DNA from: Patiria pectinifera
Taxonomy: Eukaryota > Echinodermata > Asteroidea > Valvatida > Asterinidae
DNA: 64,000 nucleotides
NCBI GenBank assembly: GCA_029964075.1
Contig: CM057136.1
Coordinates: forward strand, 13,318,381-13,382,380
Reading direction: 5' to 3'
The notes under the pieces were generated by a model that did not search any database, was not told where the DNA came from, and saw only the letters and a list, made by a program, of their open reading frames with translations. Both the position numbers and the translations under genes were made by a program. Positions 59,822-64,000 of the stretch are shown here, piece after piece. How positions within the stretch are numbered: the stretch's first letter is position 1; each line of letters opens with the position of its first letter.

Positions 59822-61331
59822 TCAAGTTTGTCCGGGCATTGTGGTAGCAGGTCATGAAGGATGTTAATTACTATGAGAAGTTGGGAACACCGTAAGAAAG
59901 GTGCGACTTCCCCTGTCGGCAAACGACCGGTTTGACTTCATAGCTGACTTGGTCTACTCTCTTAAGACAAACAAGTGTGGATTGCACCAGGGTCTACTGT
60001 CTGAACGCTTATGTTACTTCAAATCAGTCAATCTTGTGGAAAAAAAATTTTTGTGGAAGTTTTTTTTTGTGTGGAAATATTTTGTAAAAGTGCATTGATA
60101 CATTTTTACTTGCAGGGCCAGATTACCTACCTCCTGAAGACCAACTACGCGATGTACTCGCCCCAGGACGCCTTCCAAGCGTTGGGGTTTCAGCTCTCCT
60201 ACGATGTCAAGTCCTCCATTAGAGAGGTGCGCATCTGTAAGGACCGGCAATCCGCAGCGCTGGATGTACCGCAAGAGGTGGAGACTCAATTAATGGTAGG
60301 GTTTCGGAAAATGTTGGAGTTGTTGTAATTTTTATGATTTCACAGGATATTTTGAAAGACTGGATCCTTATGAAGCTGAAAATTTTAAATAAAATTATAG
60401 TCATGGTTTTATGTTTTAAACTGCTTTTTTGTTCCAAGCAATTAACAAGTTTCATTCACTATTTTATGAGTGATTTGAGGGGAAAAAATCGGCCCGTGTT
60501 TAGTTATGGTACAATATATTTACATGTTTAGAATTATGTGCCACCCAACGCTAATCCTTTTCTAGTGTAGTAGACTAGTAATCGCCACCACTCCCCCCAT
60601 CAGGATCGATAGACCTTATACACAAGGGTGCCATTTTTTATCATGTTCCCTGAATGCATTTTATAAATTGTAAACTGTTGAATGAGATGGTGCCACACTA
60701 TTTGTGCGTTCCAAGCCCCACTTTCATTCTTTTTAAAATGTGGCTTCAATCACAAATTTTAAATTATTCATGAGAGTAGACTGATATCTATTTGTTATTA
60801 ACTTTATGTCATTGCTTTCATTTCTCTTCGCAAGTTCCAAAAATGAAGATTTTACCGCGCTTTCAATTTAATATGGCCGACTCGTGATTAAAGCCTATGG
60901 CCTAGGAACTAGGAACCAGTCCACTCACAAGTTAAATTTCATTGTGTTCAGGTGGTTGTTGAGACCCAAAATAGAAAAAAAAGTTTGTTTGTTTTCTTTT
61001 TTTTAAAGCACACAAGGTGGATATTTGTCACAGTTTGGAAGAGCAGAATTTGTCGTCAATATGAACTTTGCAAGTCTTTCGTAAACACATTGCCTTATTT
61101 TTTTTATAAACTTTATCTCATTTATCTTTTCTGTTCCACCCTCTGCAGGAACAATGGCAAGATTCACCGGACTGCACCTTGAGCCGTGCGACTGAGCTCC
61201 CGGACATTGTGCCACCAGCGGGGGGACGCGGAGGCGGCGGTGGCGGCGGTGGAGGGCGGTTTGGAGGTGGGGGCGGGGGAAGGCGCTGGGGTGGGGAGGG
61301 GGCAGGGATAGGAGGAGGGGTGGGGCGGTAG
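49852..61331 (+). CDS. DDX21: DDX21/DDX50-type nucleolar DEAD-box RNA helicase
   Basis: There are fourteen coding exons: 49852-49935, 52048-52302, 52939-53011, 53479-53562, 54358-54485, 55331-55598, 56201-56382, 56708-56914, 57383-57487, 57983-58102, 58805-58878, 59162-59321, 60116-60295 and 61149-61331. They give 700 aa with all phases compatible. Residues 1-113 are Lys/Glu-rich and low-complexity, as in nucleolar DDX21. Helicase motifs are FPIQ (145-148), ARTGTGKT (165-172), PTRELA (201-206), TPGR (248-251), DEVD (272-275), SAT (321-323), VFCETK (389-394), ARGLD (444-448) and [10 protein letters not shown] (469-478). DEVD instead of DEAD is typical of DDX21/DDX50. Residues about 550-645 match the GUCT region ('ALAYMSGAT'). 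The tail is Gly/Arg-rich. Known family roles are rRNA processing and transcription, and dsRNA sensing in vertebrates. The ATG at 49831 is an in-frame alternative, but 49852 has the better context (A at -3, G at +4). The C-terminus may be truncated by a G-run slip. Confidence 0.92.
50019..50256 (+). mobile_element. SINE-like element with inverted tRNA-like module, copy 1
   Basis: The left end TTTTTGCCCTTCACCGACG is exactly inverted near the right end (CGTCGGTGAAGGGCAAAAA). Between them lies a tRNA-like sequence on the minus strand with B box GGGTTCGAGTCC and a perfect T stem (GTGGG/CCCAC). The right side ends in a 'catcttataataat' tail. A direct repeat ATGTTTAACAA flanks the whole (50008-50018 and 50257-50267), consistent with retroposition. 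Confidence 0.6.
50918..51975. repeat. array of the palindrome CCCAACTATAGTTGGG
   Basis: The 16-base palindrome or close variants occur at 50918, 50939 (one mismatch), around 51301-51358 (several), and in degraded form at 51380-51435, 51535-51590, 51670-51690 and 51893-51965. Two roughly 150-bp direct repeats ('tctttttattttgcggt..cattccctacagctctg') lie at about 51390-51680. Confidence 0.78.
50958..51298. mobile_element. TA-flanked MITE inserted in the palindrome array
   Basis: Terminal repeats CTCCTAGAACTATGAGGC and GCCTCATAGTTCTAGGAG are perfect and flanked by TA on each side (50956-50957 and 51299-51300). A nearly perfect subterminal hairpin, CTATGAGGCTCCAC/GTGGAGCCTCATAG, lies at 51259-51289. 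No coding capacity. Confidence 0.75.
52467..52738 (+). mobile_element. SINE-like element with inverted tRNA-like module, copy 2 (intron 2)
   Basis: This carries the same ends as 50019-50256 (TTTTTGCCCTTCACCGACG and CGGTGAAGGGCAAAAACC) and the same body 'ctcgggaggtaacacactg'. Here both orientations of the tRNA-like module are present: an inverted partial copy (52494-52534) and a forward copy (52562-52631) with B box GGTTTGAGTCC. The tail 'catcttatgaatag' is similar to copy 1. Confidence 0.62.
53780..54132. mobile_element. Harbinger-like MITE, copy 3 (DDX21 intron 4)
   Basis: It begins GGCCAAAAAAAAAAAGTC and ends CCGGAGGCTTTTTTTTTTGGCC, with TTA flanks at 53777-53779 and 54133-54135. The interior is shared with 35720-36094. 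A poly-T run at 53832-53866 is expanded. The left inner region has lost the 'ggtttctggtatg' match. Confidence 0.7.
54815..55255 (+). repeat. TGTGATTGATT/TGTGATGACTT minisatellite (DDX21 intron 5)
   Basis: About forty imperfect 10-11 bp units read 'tgtgattgatt' and '(t)gtgatgactta'. The motif is the reverse complement of the TCACAAGTCAA units in the 45.9-46.7 kb array. The array ends about 75 bp before exon 6. Confidence 0.85.
55599..61148 (+). other. introns 6 to 13 of the DDX21-like gene
   Basis: These introns are mostly AT-rich. Intron 9 (57488-57982) contains a C-run and 'aaatcctgggtgggccactg', resembling the edge of a hAT-type repeat. Intron 12 contains a long A-run (about 59780-59818). 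No nested gene is seen. Scattered single 'atcacaagt' words occur near 56030 and 56950. Confidence 0.45.
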
Positions 61332-62900
61332 CAGGAGAGGTGGTGTTGGGGGAGGTGGCCGGTGGGGTGGGGGGGGTGGTGGCAGAGGGGGAAGGGGAGG
61401 GGGTGGGGGACGCAGGAGATAGGTTCTTCTGAAAAAAAGGGACTGACCTTATTTTGGGTTTGATTGAGTGATCCTTGATCCTGTGCAGTTTTACTCACAA
61501 ACTTTTAGACAGAAAGTTGATGCGAAATTGACAAAATATCGGTGAAAAGGAAGATGAGAAAATGTACAGTTGCAGAGTAGAAAGGAATAAAAACATCTTG
61601 GGATTTTAATCCTTGGGCAGTCGCAAGAAAAATTGGGGTTGGAAACTTGGCCAAAATTGTAGCACAAACGGGATCAAAATGGCGAGCAAGAAAAGTGGAG
61701 TAATTCACACGATCTAGACCAAACAGTATTAAGGGATCCTACACATAAACAGATAGCTATTTCTGGGTAATTTTCTGCACTTGAATTTTAAGTTATGGGA
61801 AGTAAATATTTATTTACTTTTGAAGATTTTATTTTAAAGGTTTAGTGTTAGTTTTTTTTTCTTCTGTATATTGCTTTTTTGTTTAATGTACATTTGCTTT
61901 AGGGTCTTTACGTAACTGTTTTATTAGCGTTTAGGTAATGGTTTATTATGCTGACAAGCTGGCTAAAATGCTAATATGCATAGACATCTGTAACTCAGAG
62001 CTGTAAGATGTCAGTTTGAAAAAAGGAAAACTAAAGTTATAGGTTAAAAATCCCGCTGTCTTTCAGCGAGTGCCATTCGCATAAAAATCACATTCTTTTA
62101 ATATTTCTTGAAACACATAGCAAACTTCAGACTGATATGGCACTACCTGCGGAAGTATAAGTTTGCGACCTGCATTGAGCATTACTAATATTGAACTCGG
62201 GGTTTTGAAGTCAATGCTCCTGGTTATTTTTTAGAAAGGACATCACTGCTAATTTAACAGGAAGTACGTGTACGTCGATAAGGCACATCCAAGGTCTTAA
62301 AGCATTTGGTATTTTATTCTTCTGTCAAGATCAAAATCTGCTGTATTCGCCGCGCAGATAATTTCCGAAAGGAAGTGCTCTATCTATAAAATATTCACAT
62401 CCTGTCTTTTTTTTTAGAGTATAATTTGTAAATATTCTATTGTTATGTATTGGCAAGTTTTAATGCTTCAACTAAAAGTCCCCAGAATTAGTGCATTTTC
62501 TCAGTGAATAACTTTGTATTTTATGAATAATGTGTAAACCTTATTTGGTGGACTTGTTTCGGTCCTTAGAGTCAGGCATCTTGTACTCTGTTCTCCGGTA
62601 ATCGTAAACATTGAACGAATACAAAATGTATTAAACTAACGGTGTAAAGATTAACATTAAATGTCAGAAGTCGAAATGAAAATTTTTCTCTGAGTTTTGT
62701 GTGTGAAACTTTGGTGTGAGTTGGCTGTCTTGGATGACATTTTTTGGCTGACAAGTTTTATCACTTTTAATCTCAACCTATGAGTTTTTTTCGAAATTTC
62801 CCAAGTATGAACCCTAATCTTGAATTGGTAAGAATCACAACCTCAGATTTTTTTCGAAATTTTCTAAGTATGAACCTAAGGTTTAAATATCAGGTCCGAT
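61332..62900 (+). other. probable 3' UTR and downstream flank of the DDX21-like gene
   Basis: 61332-61420 remains glycine-codon-rich in a shifted frame. Beyond this no coding potential is evident. AATAAA at 61586-61591 is the first canonical poly(A) signal. A 2-copy block 'tttttcgaaatttyccaagtatgaacc' lies at about 62788-62875. Confidence 0.5.
61586..61591 (+). terminator. poly(A) signal AATAAA, DDX21-like gene
   Basis: This is the first canonical hexamer after the stop codon at 61331, 255 bp downstream. Confidence 0.5.
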
Positions 62901-62917
62901 CACTTTATTAACGGGGG

Positions 62918-63060
62918 GACCCGAGTGGCTCAACAGGTTAAGTTGCCGGGTCGAGATCGCTGGAGAAGCTGAGAACCACCCGGACAGGCTCAAGCCCCAG
63001 CAGGGCAACAAGCTAGCTAAAAGAAGCTAGCTTGAATAAGAGTTTTACTTTTTATTTATT
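62918..63060 (+). mobile_element. possible SINE with tRNA-like head
   Basis: 'acccgagtggctcaacaggt' resembles a pol III A box region and 'gacaggctcaagcccc' a weak B box. An A/T-rich tail (tttatttatttaaac) follows. Target duplications were not identified. Confidence 0.35.
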
Positions 63061-63084
63061 TAAACAAAATAAACATTTATTTAA

Positions 63085-63350
63085 AATTGTCCCAGGCAGG
63101 ATTTGAACCCAGAACCTCTGGGTCCAGAGCTCTATGCCCTAACCACTGGGCCACTTGCTCTTCTTATTTAGGATGAGTTTGAAGATAATTATAAACCTCA
63201 GATCCACAAGATAAAATAACAAATAATGTAAAAGTGTCCAAGGCAGGACTTGAACCCACAACCTCTGGGTTCAGAGCTCTATGCCCTATCCACTGGGCTA
63301 CTTGCTCGTCTTAGTTAAAATGAGTTTGAAGATAATTATAAACCTAAGAT
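63085..63350 (-). repeat. two tandem tRNA-like modules, ~148-bp period
   Basis: The reverse complement shows A box TGGCCCAGTGG and B box GGTTCAAATCC in the first copy (63089-63163), and TAGCCCAGTGG and GGTTCAAGTCC in the second (63237-63310). Both are followed by the shared 'atgagtttgaagataattataaacct'. The acceptor stem cannot close, so these are tRNA-derived repeats. Confidence 0.65.
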
Positions 63351-64000
63351 CCAGAAAAAAAAATACCCAAAAAAAAAAAAAATCACATAAACAACAATAA
63401 AGAAAAACACTTCAAATCATACTTTGGGGAAAAAAAGGAACTCCTCTATCAGAGAAAAAAATTATTATTACAAAGTTTCAATATTTTTAATATCAAATCA
63501 GCTGTTTTATTAATTATCTCAAATATTCCATTATTAGTTCTCATAATCCATCGCCATACTCTACAAAAATATCTTAGTATTAAATATAGAATTGTGTCCA
63601 TTTAAAAGTTACCTTTTATACAAATTTTGGGGGGTAGGAAAACCAACTGAAACATGATGAGTTGGCCTTTTCTAAACACATTCACATTTCAGGGTAAAAG
63701 TTTTTGGCATAGAGTAAATTTTCACAGTTTTTCTGTCTGTACAGAAATACGGACACAGAATTTGCAACATTTTGTACTTTTGTTCTATCCTCTCTAGAAA
63801 CCTCATTATAAGAACATGTTACCTGCCAAACCTGCATACAGTATCCAAAAAACCTCATTTCTAATTTTGTTCATTTTAAAAACCCATCCATAATTTGTAT
63901 TAGGCCCGAGCGTCGAAAACCTTATGACATAATTACTGGCTAATTTTGATATGTGGGTTCAATAAATAAACAATGTACAATTGACATGATTATTATTAAT
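63351..64000. other. AT-rich flank to the window end, no gene seen
   Basis: This holds homopolymer A runs and AT-rich sequence only. No exon is recognised, although a further gene could begin beyond the window. Confidence 0.4.

Noticed and set aside
61118-61498. Proline-rich reverse-strand ORF opposite the last DDX21 exon
   Set aside because: It is the antisense shadow of the glycine-codon-rich DDX21 tail, which is supported by splice sites and family similarity.

Overview
The window looks like nuclear DNA from a marine invertebrate deuterostome, most likely an echinoderm or close relative. This is inferred from the genes and repeats; no species is proven. GC-rich coding exons with canonical GT/AG splice sites sit in AT-rich, repeat-laden introns and intergenic DNA. 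There are no bacterial-style gene clusters, no CRISPR array, and no viral or retroelement open reading frames that I can support. All four protein-coding genes are on the + strand.

1-7.7 kb: two tandem paralogous four-exon genes (coding 1219-3283 and 6020-7701). Each encodes a small secreted protein with a signal peptide, a PAN/apple-like cysteine module and an F5/8 type C (discoidin) domain. All intron phases are conserved. DNA-transposon remnants lie in and between the genes, including a hAT-like MITE nested inside another.

7.7-22.5 kb: intergenic. It holds a 2-kb tandem array flanked by two 370-410 bp direct repeats, several MITE and foldback elements with TTAA or TA target duplications, long palindromes, and tRNA-derived SINE-like pieces.

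22.5-45.8 kb: an interferon regulatory factor (IRF) gene. A TATA-box promoter and a non-coding first exon are proposed at 22.7-22.85 kb. Nine coding exons run from 27893 to 45309 and give 512 aa with every splice phase compatible. The IRF DNA-binding domain with its five-tryptophan spacing is intact. It resembles IRF1/IRF2, but has a 39-residue N-terminal extension and a long Pro/Ser/Tyr-rich tail with short motifs resembling CtBP, WW-domain and SUMO sites.

45.8-49.8 kb: repeats, namely a TCACAAGTCAA-type minisatellite carrying a hAT-like insertion and a TA-flanked MITE.

49.8-61.6 kb: a DDX21/DDX50-type nucleolar DEAD-box RNA helicase in 14 coding exons (700 aa). It has all helicase motifs, including the DEVD variant of motif II, a GUCT-like region and a glycine-rich tail that appears cut short by a one-base slip in a G run. 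Its introns hold SINEs with inverted tRNA-like modules, an array of the palindrome CCCAACTATAGTTGGG, a Harbinger-like MITE and a minisatellite. The last 2.5 kb is 3' flank ending in tandem tRNA-like repeats.

IRF and DDX21 both have known roles in antiviral or innate signalling in vertebrates, and PAN/discoidin proteins are plausible secreted recognition molecules. A shared immune role for this neighbourhood is only an inference.
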